This document shows, one piece after another, positions 1 to 5,037 of a stretch of DNA of 8,438 nucleotides. The notes under the pieces were generated by a model. The model made no database searches and was not told the origin of the DNA. It worked only from the letters and a program-made list of their open reading frames with translations. A program made the position numbers and the translations under genes. The stretch's first letter is position 1; each line of letters begins with the position of its first letter. The DNA comes from Caldora sp. SIO3E6 (lineage in GTDB: Bacteria; Cyanobacteriota; Cyanobacteriia; Cyanobacteriales; Coleofasciculaceae), in contig JAAHHL010000236.1 in the NCBI GenBank assembly GCA_010672185.1, positions 1 through 8,438 on the forward strand. Reading direction: 5' to 3'.

Positions 1-53
1 CCCTAAGAGAAACGGTGAAAGCGGTGAAGGATGTCAGTCGATGGTGGAAGTGA
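1..53 (+). CDS. Possible 3' end of an upstream gene (partial)
   Basis: The third frame is open from the left edge and reads LRETVKAVKDVSRWWK before a TGA at 51-53. The composition, with alternating charged and hydrophobic residues and a Trp pair before the stop, looks like a real C-terminus, but only 16 residues are visible. The family is not recognised. It could equally be a chance open stretch. Confidence 0.3.
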   Translation, partial: LRETVKAVKDVSRWWK

Positions 54-65
54 GGGGGTTGGGGA

Positions 66-97
66 GACGCGGGGACACGGGGACGCGGGGACGCGGA
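66..97. repeat. 8-base tandem repeat, unit GACGCGGG x4
   Basis: Four consecutive units read GACGCGGG, GACACGGG, GACGCGGG and GACGCGGA. It is a short G-rich array just before the first copy of the large composite repeat; its last unit overlaps that copy's first bases. The second copy of the composite (near 1867) begins with only one such unit, so the array has expanded or contracted at this copy. Confidence 0.75.
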
Positions 98-676
98 GAG
101 AATTTTTATGCATAGTGGTGAAATTGTTTTATTTAGGACTGCCTTGGAGACTTGTTAAGGAGTTGTAGAGAGATAATTGAGTCTACAGGCGCACAACTAT
201 TCCATTGTTAGGAATATTATCAAAAAATAATCGCAAATGCAAATAAATCCTAGAAGCAGTCGCTCAACGCAAGCTGATGCCGTTGGCATAGCCTCTTGTA
301 GAGAGAGCGATCGCCTGCACTAGAGGAAAAGTGTGGGAAGAGAGAGTATTTTGCTCGACAATCAGCGTTAAGTCCCAGTAGTGCGAGCATCTTGCTCGCG
401 TTTAACCTCCATCTAGCTACCGACAAATTTGTTGAAAGAGGGAAATTTTCGGTAATCCGCAAGGTTATCAATAGGGCGGGTTTTGTACGACGGTTATCGT
501 CGAATGGGTTAAGATTTCCCTAAACCCGCCCCTACGGGTATACATAATGTGAGGAATATTCTTTGTGCCCTACCCTTCGGGAACTCCTTCGGAGAATGTG
601 CCTTTGTGGTTATTACTTCTCACCACGATCAGCTTTACTGATGCTGTAAGCGATCGCCTCTTGTCGAGAAAGCGAT
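90..676. repeat. Composite non-coding repeat, copy 1 (blocks A and B)
   Basis: This segment has no credible gene and is built from two blocks that recur in the window. Block A (90-434) recurs at 2769-3111 and in part at 1867-2026. Block B (435-676) recurs at 709-950 and in shortened form at 3112-3245. Block A holds a hairpin GCGAGC-ATCTT-GCTCGC at 383-399 and a HIP1 site near 305. Block B holds opposed arms GGGCGGGTTT and AAACCCGCCC (about 474-529) around a small CGACG-GTTAT-CGTCG hairpin, then CCCTTCGGG and CTCCTTCGGAG stem-loops. No transposase or clear terminal inverted repeat was seen. A non-autonomous mobile or recombinational repeat is possible; the function is unknown. Confidence 0.8.
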
Positions 677-708
677 CGAGAAACGAGTATGATTAAAATT
701 ACTTAATT

Positions 709-950
709 AAAGAAGGAAATTTTCGGTAACCCGCAAGGTTATCGATAGGGCGGGTTTTGTACGACAGTTATCGTCGAATGGGTTAAGATTTCCCTAAACC
801 CGCCCCTACGGGTATACATAATGTGAGGAATATTCTTTGTGCCCTACCCTTCGGGAACTCCTTCGGAGAATGTGCCTTTGTGGTTATTACTTCTCACCAC
901 GATCAGCTTTACTGATGCTGTAAGCGATCACCTCTTGTAGAGAGAGCGAT
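709..950. repeat. Block B of the composite repeat, tandem second copy
   Basis: This aligns without gaps to 435-676 at a constant offset of 274 bases, with only about ten differences, for example CGACGG to CGACAG in the small hairpin and loss of a HIP1 site (GCGATCGC to GCGATCAC). The sequence after it (951-980) resembles part of block A (about 311-345), so the unit was probably duplicated by recombination between related blocks. Nothing coding is visible from here to the toxin stop codon at 1020. Confidence 0.85.
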
Positions 951-1019
951 CCGTTTGCACCGGTGGAAAAGTGTAGGGAGTGCGATCGCGTAATAAAGTT
1001 GCTACATAAACTAATATAT

Positions 1020-1469
1020 CTAAGCCTGTGAAGCAACACTTTGGGGATTAACACTTATAATCTCAGAAAAACGTTTGAAGTCATCAATGTTAAATGTAAG
1101 TAAATGTCTAATTTTATGAGTTACCATCGCAGCGACTAAACGAGCATCATGTACTTGTTTTCCCTTAACCTGATGCTTAATAACAATACTCTCCCACTCA
1201 GTCAAAATCTCAGGAGTATCCGGATATAGTACAAATATTCTCTTGATTTTATCTATTGCTTGTGAAGTTTCATCAATAGATAACCCTAAACCATTATTGC
1301 TAATTGGTCGTGTAGCAACAGCCCAAAACTCGATAAGATTCTGTGGAACAATACATAAAGACACACCTTGTCTTCTAAGCAGAAAAATCGCTTTTTGAGC
1401 GTCGGGATGCATCGGACTATCCTTCTGCACCAAACGCAGCAAAACATTTGTATCCACCAAATAGCTCAT
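1020..1469 (-). CDS. vapC: PIN-domain toxin (VapC-like ribonuclease)
   Basis: The 149-residue protein has the full acidic set of a PIN nuclease: D6 in YLVDTNVLL, E47 in NLIEFW, D108 in VHDARLVAA, and the N127/D129/D130 cluster in TFNIDDF. PIN toxins of TA modules are Mg2+-dependent ribonucleases that cleave tRNA or rRNA when free of their antitoxin; the target here cannot be read from sequence. Its ATG overlaps the stop of the upstream antitoxin gene by four bases (ATGA), so the two are translationally coupled, with a purine-rich GAGAAGA just before the start. All four catalytic positions are intact, so it is probably functional. The family is sure; the VapC label is by family only. Confidence 0.88.
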   Translation of the reverse strand: MSYLVDTNVLLRLVQKDSPMHPDAQKAIFLLRRQGVSLCIVPQNLIEFWAVATRPISNNGLGLSIDETSQAIDKIKRIFVLYPDTPEILTEWESIVIKHQVKGKQVHDARLVAAMVTHKIRHLLTFNIDDFKRFSEIISVNPQSVASQA

Positions 1470-1744
1470 AACATTTCATCTTCTCTTGTATAGATACTTT
1501 CCCGGTCAACTGCTGTATCGGCAAGTGGCGGTGTTCCAAAAAAAGCTGGACTATTGATTAAATCCATCAATTCCGAGTTCCATTCTTGCTCAGTTAGTGT
1601 TTGATAGCAAGATGTTTGTTCTGGGTTAATCAAACCATCTTCAATCACAGATTCAAGATAGGTTTCTACCGATACACCTTTGGCAGCAGCTTGAGCAATT
1701 AGATGAGCCTCGACTTCTGGTTTCAACTGAAGTGTTATAGTCAT
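1466..1744 (-). CDS. Antitoxin, ribbon-helix-helix-like, partner of PIN toxin
   Basis: This 92-residue protein opens with a short beta-like stretch (ITLQL, residues 3-7) followed by two predicted helices (about 8-21 and 24-36), the layout of a ribbon-helix-helix DNA-binding domain. The acidic C-terminus (ending YTREDEML) would be the toxin-binding tail. It precedes and overlaps the PIN gene by four bases, the normal antitoxin-first order. Such antitoxins bind their toxin and repress their own promoter; that is family knowledge. The ATG is preceded by an A/T-rich stretch without a clear Shine-Dalgarno sequence, which is common in cyanobacteria. An 11-base word AACTGAAGTGT occurs both inside the first codons and about 65 bases upstream and could be an operator, but this is unproven. 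Confidence 0.8.
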   Translation of the reverse strand: MTITLQLKPEVEAHLIAQAAAKGVSVETYLESVIEDGLINPEQTSCYQTLTEQEWNSELMDLINSPAFFGTPPLADTAVDRESIYTREDEML

Positions 1745-1866
1745 TTTTTTTAATAAACAATGAAATTAGTTTCCAGGCAACACTATTTTAACTGAAGTGT
1801 CCCATAGAGGTTGAACTCAAACTAAGCTTGTACGCATCTAGTTGGCGCATTTTCACTGACGCATCA

Positions 1867-2026
1867 GACGCGGAGAGGATTTTCATCCGTGGTGGTGAAA
1901 TTGTTTCATCAGTACTGCCTTGGAAACTTGTTAATGAGTTGTAGAGAGATAACTTAGTCTACAGGCGCACAACTATTCCATTATTAATAACTCTAGCAAA
2001 AAATAATCACAAATGCAACTAAATTC
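1867..2026. repeat. Composite repeat, copy 2 (5' fragment of block A)
   Basis: This segment aligns with the start of copy 1 (about 90-255), including the GACGCGGAGAG lead-in, the TGGTGAAATTGTTT word and the ACTGCCTTGG core. The match stops exactly where a 16-base inverted repeat begins at 2028, and the rest of block A and all of block B are missing. It lies in the gap between the first and second TA modules. No gene is visible in 1745-2127. Confidence 0.8.
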
Positions 2027-2027
2027 C

Positions 2028-2094
2028 AGAGCCCCGACTTCTTGGTTGAAGAAAGTGATTAATTTGATAAACCGGCAAAAGAAGTCGGGGCTCT
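2028..2094. repeat. Perfect 16-base inverted repeat with 35-base loop
   Basis: AGAGCCCCGACTTCTT (2028-2043) is exactly matched by its reverse complement at 2079-2094. The element abuts the break point of the composite repeat and lies about 33 bases past the stop codon of the minus-strand antitoxin gene. It may be a small palindromic mobile element or may act as a transcription-ending hairpin. There is no U-run directly after either arm, so a classical intrinsic terminator is not supported. Confidence 0.8.
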
Positions 2095-2127
2095 ACTTCG
2101 ATTCTGGTTGTTCAACCCGACATGATA

Positions 2128-2361
2128 TTAGGCTGCATCGCTTGCATAATTATACACAGGGATCTCAACAAAATAGTCAGGTTTTCCTTGAGCTAAAACC
2201 ATCTGTTGTAGACGTTCCACAATGGATGGAGAGAAAAACTGCTCACCAGTTTCTTCATTAACACGAGCAGGTACATTCTCAATAATGATAATCTTGCCGC
2301 TTAGTTCTAAAGTATAAGTGACTTGCTTCTCAACCAATATCTCTTGCCATTCACTTGTCAT
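2128..2361 (-). CDS. YgiT-like antitoxin without zinc-finger cysteines
   Basis: The 77-residue protein matches the C-terminal pattern of YgiT/MqsA-type antitoxins found beside DUF4258 toxins: a beta-rich part (VTYTLELSGKIIIIENVPA, residues 14-32), then RVNEETGEQFFS and a helix with VERLQQMV. In zinc-binding relatives the segment is VPAxVCxxCGE; here N35 and T38 stand in place of the cysteines and the protein has no Cys at all. I chose the internal ATG because GAGGAGG lies ten bases upstream; a longer reading to 2466 would start in unrelated low-complexity sequence. Its expected toxin partner just upstream is truncated, so this antitoxin appears orphaned. Being intact, it may still be made and may neutralise a related toxin elsewhere; that is inference. 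Confidence 0.75.
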   Translation of the reverse strand: MTSEWQEILVEKQVTYTLELSGKIIIIENVPARVNEETGEQFFSPSIVERLQQMVLAQGKPDYFVEIPVYNYASDAA

Positions 2362-2386
2362 CGCTGCTACGCCTCCTCGGGTTTTG

Positions 2387-2551
2387 AAGTAATAAGTAAT
2401 AAGTAATAAGTAATAAGTGAAGAGTTCATGATGATTTTCAAGTAGAAGTGCAAGGTTTTTAAACAAAAAGATTCAATTTTCTTGCACTTTTTTGGCCACA
2501 AAATACCTGAAATTATTGTCTGGCATAGCTTCGACACTTATTCAGCAAGCC
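2387..2551. mobile_element. Possible insertion-sequence or MITE remnant inside a toxin gene
   Basis: This stretch separates the surviving 5' part of the DUF4258 gene from the antitoxin start. Read on the minus strand it begins with GGGCTTGCTGAATAA, which looks like a transposon terminus, exactly where the toxin's homology stops. It contains an inverted pair GTGCAAG (2449-2455) and CTTGCAC (2481-2487). No matching second terminus (TTCAGCAAGCCC on the minus strand) is seen at the antitoxin side, where a heptamer array sits instead. It is too short to code for a transposase. Assignment as IS-derived rests on pattern recognition only. Confidence 0.4.
2391..2418. repeat. Heptamer tandem repeat, unit AATAAGT x4
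   Basis: Four exact 7-base units lie between the IS-like remnant and the ribosome-binding site of the YgiT-like antitoxin. Short heptamer arrays of this kind are characteristic of filamentous cyanobacteria. The position suggests that repeat expansion followed, or caused, loss of the toxin's 3' part. Confidence 0.85.
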
Positions 2552-2716
2552 CTACTTATCATCTGGATAGTCTTCAATGATTTGACCATTCGCAACTGCC
2601 TCTCTAACTTCTTGGACTCGAACTTGCCGCAGGATAGATTGGTCAACGGCGTGCTTAGAAAACTCAAATTGGCCTTCAGCAAATTTACGGCGGATTTCAG
2701 CAATTATTGTGGTCAT
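2552..2716 (-). pseudogene. Truncated DUF4258-type toxin, N-terminal 54 residues
   Basis: The frame reads MTTIIAEIRRKFAEGQFEFS, continues through KHAVDQSILR (residues 21-30), and ends IIEDYPDDK before a TAG. I recall this as the N-terminal half of the DUF4258 family that pairs with YgiT-like antitoxins; full proteins are about 90-105 residues and continue after DYPxDK with a YGPSC-like segment. Here the stop falls at residue 55, within the putative transposon terminus. Upstream of the antitoxin, a different frame reads NPRRRSSDDK and stops at 2351, overlapping the antitoxin start; this resembles a basic toxin tail and may be the remaining 3' end. Loss of the central and C-terminal part should inactivate the toxin. 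Confidence 0.7.
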
Positions 2717-2768
2717 CCAACTATTAGGTCGGTGCTGTAGGCGATCGCTCTATCAACAACTCCAGAAT

Positions 2769-3245
2769 ACTGCCTTGGAGCCTTGTTAATGAGTCATAGA
2801 GAGATAACTTTATCTACAGGCGCACACCTATTCCATTATTAATAACTCTAGCAAAAAATAATCGTAAATGCAAATAAATCCTAGAAGCAGTCGCTCAATG
2901 CAAGTTGGTGTTGTTAGCGTAGCCTCTTGTAGAGAGAGCGATCGCTTGCACTAGAGGAAAAGTGTGGGAAGAGAGAGTATTTGGCTCGACAATCAGCGTT
3001 AAGTCCCAGTAGTGCGAGCATCTTGCTCGCGTTTAACCTCCATCTAGCGATCGAGATGTTTGCGCTACGTGCTAGCATCGCTTACGCACTACCGACAAAT
3101 TTGTTTAAACAGGGAAATTTTCGGTAATCCGCAAGGTTATCGATAGGGCGGGTTTTGTATCACCGTTATTGTCGAATGGGCTAAGATTTCCCTAAACCCG
3201 CCCCTACGAGTATACATAATTTGAGGAATATCCTTTGTGGTTATT
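2769..3245. repeat. Composite repeat, copy 3 (blocks A and B, variant)
   Basis: Blocks A and B are again joined at the same junction as in copy 1 (ACCGACAAATTTGTT followed by GGGAAATTTTCGG), showing that they form one unit. Two clean length differences set it apart. It carries 41 extra bases at 3049-3089 containing a GCGCTACG...CGCTTACGC stem, and it lacks the 41 bases that block B of the other copies carries between two CTTTGTG words. The GCGAGC/GCTCGC hairpin of block A is kept at 3014-3030. It fills the gap between the DUF4258 remnant and the third TA module; no gene is visible in 2717-3311. Confidence 0.85.
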
Positions 3246-3311
3246 ATTTCAGAATGAAGAGTGAAATATGCGATCGCGCCCTCACCCCTGAAAGCAGAGG
3301 ATGGGATTCAA

Positions 3312-3689
3312 TCAATCCCATTTTCCCTGGACGTAATTTGCCAAAATATTTTGATCTTTGCTCAGTAACATATTTTGATTAAGCTTGGCATTTGCCACAA
3401 TCACACGGTCAAATGGATCACGAGTCCAATTTATCTCTAAAGCTTGACCAATAATCAAATTAAAGTCCTTCTGACAAACCCTCAAGCCGATTCGATTAGA
3501 TAAATCCAGAAGAATCACATCGGACTCATCCCTTACCCGCCCAATCTCATACAAATATTGCAACTCCAGCCGCACGATGGGTGAAACATAAATCTCATGG
3601 TCATTAATTAACGATTTTGCCAAATCACTCAACCTATTCCCTAAACCCCCATAAAGCCATACGACTACATGGGTATCAAGGTAAATCAA
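3312..3689 (-). CDS. vapC: PIN-domain toxin (VapC-like), TTG start
   Basis: The 125-residue PIN nuclease carries D5 (IYLDTHVVVWL), E42 (RLELQYL), D91 and D94 (TRDPFDRVIVANA) and D112 (LLSKDQNI), a complete metal-binding set. The TRDPFDR block is typical of PIN toxins paired with Phd-type antitoxins. It is expected to be an Mg2+-dependent ribonuclease held in check by its neighbour. The reading begins at TTG, which is well supported: AGGAGG lies six bases upstream inside the antitoxin gene, and the ORF overlaps that gene by 14 bases. An ATG 19 bases further in is out of frame. The rare start codon may lower toxin yield relative to antitoxin. The family is sure; the RNA target is unknown. Confidence 0.88.
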   Translation of the reverse strand: MIYLDTHVVVWLYGGLGNRLSDLAKSLINDHEIYVSPIVRLELQYLYEIGRVRDESDVILLDLSNRIGLRVCQKDFNLIIGQALEINWTRDPFDRVIVANAKLNQNMLLSKDQNILANYVQGKWD

Positions 3690-3912
3690 GACTAACCTCC
3701 TGGTCCCAAGTGATCTCCACTAGTTCTTCGGGATTTCCCACAATCACCTCTGGACGAGAAATCAAGTTCTGTAATTTATCCACCTTCTCGATTGGAACGA
3801 TTTGTAAATGCTTTCCCCCCCGGTCTATCTCTAGAGGGATACCAGTCTCTAGGATTTCATCCAATAAATTGTAGAGATTTCCCCGTAGTTCCGTTGGTGT
3901 AACCCGTTTCAT
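3676..3912 (-). CDS. Phd/YefM-family antitoxin
   Basis: This 78-residue protein begins MKRVTPTELRGNLYNLLDEI, the N-terminal DNA-binding pattern of Phd/YefM antitoxins, followed by the strand-loop LEIDRGGKHLQIVPIEK (residues 27-43) and an acidic C-terminal tail (EELVEITWDQEVSLDLP) that would bind and block the PIN toxin. It is first in the operon and its 3' end overlaps the toxin start by 14 bases. Phd-type antitoxins repress their own promoter as toxin-antitoxin complexes; the A/T-rich, partly palindromic upstream region (about 3930-3957) is a plausible operator. No strong Shine-Dalgarno sequence precedes the ATG. Confidence 0.88.
   Translation of the reverse strand: MKRVTPTELRGNLYNLLDEILETGIPLEIDRGGKHLQIVPIEKVDKLQNLISRPEVIVGNPEELVEITWDQEVSLDLP
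3696..3701 (-). promoter_or_regulatory. Strong ribosome-binding site AGGAGG before a TTG start
   Basis: AGGAGG with a six-base spacer precedes the TTG of the PIN toxin. It decides the start in a frame that has no better start codon nearby, and lies within the last codons of the antitoxin gene. Confidence 0.75.
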
Positions 3913-3941
3913 AATTTTGGTGGGTGAACGTACATATACAT

Positions 3942-3970
3942 ATTATATGCGTACATGAAGGAATTGAGAA
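3942..3970 (-). promoter_or_regulatory. Candidate promoter of the Phd-PIN operon
   Basis: On the minus strand TATAAT (3947-3942) is preceded at 17 bases by TTCTCA (3970-3965), a perfect -10 box and a 4/6 match to the -35 consensus. The -35 falls at the edge of the adjacent heptamer array. An imperfect dyad of GTAC and ATATA words overlaps the -10 region and could bind the antitoxin. Prediction only. Confidence 0.5.
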
Positions 3971-4042
3971 TGGGGAATGGGGAATGGGGAATGGGGAATG
4001 GGGAATGGGGAATGGGGAATGGAGAATGGAGAATGGAGAATG
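3966..4042. repeat. Heptamer array: GGGAATG x7 flanked by GAGAATG units
   Basis: Eleven consecutive 7-base units are visible: one GAGAATG, seven GGGAATG, then three GAGAATG. Long open frames through it are repeat artefacts. The order suggests that the GGGAATG core expanded between older GAGAATG units. It sits between the promoter of the Phd-PIN operon and the first copy of the direct repeat flanking hepT-mntA. Confidence 0.92.
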
Positions 4043-4138
4043 GGGGAACTAGAGGGAGAAGGAAGACTTTCACAAAGGACAAAGGACAAACAACAAACAA
4101 CAAACAACAAATTGCTTGCAATCGCACAACAGATTTTC
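4040..4138. repeat. Direct repeat flanking mntA-hepT, left copy
   Basis: This 99-base segment recurs at 4884-4996. Shared parts are ATGGGGGAACTAGAGGGAG, a heptamer run (six ACAAANN units here, 4072-4113), and the tail ATTGCTTGCAATCGCACAACA. The copies differ in length by 14 bases, exactly two heptamers. This copy has lost the HIP1 octamer (GCAATCGC) and ends two bases from the hepT stop codon. Confidence 0.9.
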
Positions 4139-4139
4139 C

Positions 4140-4502
4140 TTAGTCTTCGGGATTATAGGTTTCTATTTTTTCTAAGAGTAGCTCAAGATTATTAGCTAGC
4201 GGAGGCAAACCAGTAGTGGCAATTTCCCAGACGACATCAAGGTTAACATCAAAGTAAGCATGGGCTAATCTATCTCTGGTTCCTTTAATCTGTCTCCAGG
4301 GAATTTCTGGTGCTTGAGCCTCGGTCTCAGGAGATATGTTTTTAGCTGCTTCACCAAGAATTTCAATCAACCTGACAACTGCTAGGGCTAGCATATCATC
4401 TCTATCTAGATCTTCACGAGAACGGTTTTGAGTAAAGGTTAGGACTTTTTGAGTCGCATCAAGCATATGCCGTAGGCGAATGATATCATCAAGCTTTGAC
4501 AT
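4140..4502 (-). CDS. hepT: HepT toxin, HEPN-domain ribonuclease
   Basis: The 120-residue, mostly helical protein belongs to the HEPN/DUF86 family. The catalytic motif is RDRLAHAY: R76, four residues, H81, one residue, Y83, which fits the RX4HXY motif of HepT toxins exactly. In characterised MntA-HepT systems the HepT dimer acts as an RNase, and the motif Tyr is AMPylated by MntA, which blocks the active site. I start at the internal ATG because AAGGA lies a few bases upstream and MSKLDDIIRLRHML is the usual N-terminus; an 11-residue longer reading begins inside mntA. The genes overlap by 14 bases, the antitoxin first. Arg, His and Tyr are all present, so the toxin should be active. Confidence 0.9.
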   Translation of the reverse strand: MSKLDDIIRLRHMLDATQKVLTFTQNRSREDLDRDDMLALAVVRLIEILGEAAKNISPETEAQAPEIPWRQIKGTRDRLAHAYFDVNLDVVWEIATTGLPPLANNLELLLEKIETYNPED

Positions 4503-4803
4503 AAATTTCCTTAGCTTCAGCCAGTACCTGCTCACGGAAATAGCGGCTCAGATCTTGAGGGGTATTTAGGTCAATGGTACGACCAATGATCTCTGAGAGC
4601 TTGTCTTGGATGTCAATAAAGTCAAATCCCGGGATATGACCGGGTTCAAATTCCACAAGGATATCGACGTCACTATCAGGATGAAAATCTTGGCGCAAAA
4701 CCGAGCCAAACAAAGCTAGTTTGCGAATATGATGCTGTTGACACAGGCTCACGATTGCTTCTTGCTGGAACGTAATGGGTAATGTTCTTGGTGTAGGGGT
4801 CAC
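4489..4803 (-). CDS. mntA: MntA antitoxin, minimal nucleotidyltransferase
   Basis: This 104-residue protein shows the nucleotidyltransferase signature GSX10DXD: G33-S34 in LFGSVLRQDF, then D45 and D47 in DSDVDILVEF. A further acidic residue, D78 in GRTIDLNTP, fits the third metal ligand. MntA antitoxins neutralise HepT by transferring AMP to its active-site Tyr; that is known for the family and inferred here. The start is GTG, with AGGGAGA ten bases upstream. The gene opens the module and overlaps hepT by 14 bases. The catalytic residues are intact, so the pair should work together. Confidence 0.9.
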   Translation of the reverse strand: MTPTPRTLPITFQQEAIVSLCQQHHIRKLALFGSVLRQDFHPDSDVDILVEFEPGHIPGFDFIDIQDKLSEIIGRTIDLNTPQDLSRYFREQVLAEAKEIYVKA

Positions 4804-4883
4804 GAGTTATTCATCTCCCTGAGTTGTGATTAGATTACCTTCTTCATTATTTTAAAGGACTTCCCAGATATGGAGATGCAGGG

Positions 4884-4996
4884 ATGGGGGAACTAGAGGG
4901 AGAAGGAAGATATTCACAAAGGACAAACGACAAAGGACAAACGACAAAGGACAAACGACAAACAACAAATTGCTTGCGATCGCACAACATATTTTC
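4884..4996. repeat. Direct repeat flanking mntA-hepT, right copy
   Basis: This 113-base copy matches 4040-4138. It carries eight heptamers (4916-4971), with ACAAAGG and ACAAACG alternating three times, and an intact HIP1 site in its tail. The tail also supplies the -35 part of the predicted rplI promoter, so this copy is probably at the original position next to rplI. Confidence 0.9.
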
Positions 4997-5003
4997 GTAT
5001 GAT
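4974..5003 (+). promoter_or_regulatory. Candidate rplI promoter
   Basis: TTGCGA (4974-4979) and TATGAT (4998-5003) are spaced by 18 bases and would start transcription near 5010, giving a leader of about 28 bases before rplI. The -35 overlaps the HIP1 site of the direct repeat. The left repeat copy lacks the TATGAT box, so only this copy would be active. Prediction only. Confidence 0.45.
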
Positions 5004-5037
5004 GAGATGTTTTGAAGTCTGTAGCAGAGAGAAGGTT

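Noticed and set aside
250..471. Minus-strand open frame of 73 codons
   Set aside because: It lies wholly within the non-coding composite repeat; the matching part of copy 3 differs by indels, and the residues show no domain pattern.
2013..2261. Plus-strand frame of 82 codons
   Set aside because: It spans the inverted repeat and runs antisense to the YgiT-like antitoxin, with no ribosome site or recognisable domain.
2492..2740. Plus-strand frame of 82 codons
   Set aside because: It is antisense to the DUF4258 remnant, whose minus-strand reading gives a recognisable protein N-terminus.
3302..3320. TGGGATT-CAATC-AATCCCA hairpin as terminator of the Phd-PIN operon
   Set aside because: The stem overlaps the toxin's last codons and no T-run follows on the minus strand, so it is not a supported intrinsic terminator.
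4072..4113. Heptamer run considered as a CRISPR-like array
   Set aside because: Units are 7 bases with no spacers; it is a simple tandem repeat.
3909..4195. Open frames on both strands through the heptamer array
   Set aside because: A 7-base repeat free of stop codons opens several frames at once; the products (for example MGNGEWGMGN) are pure repeat translations.
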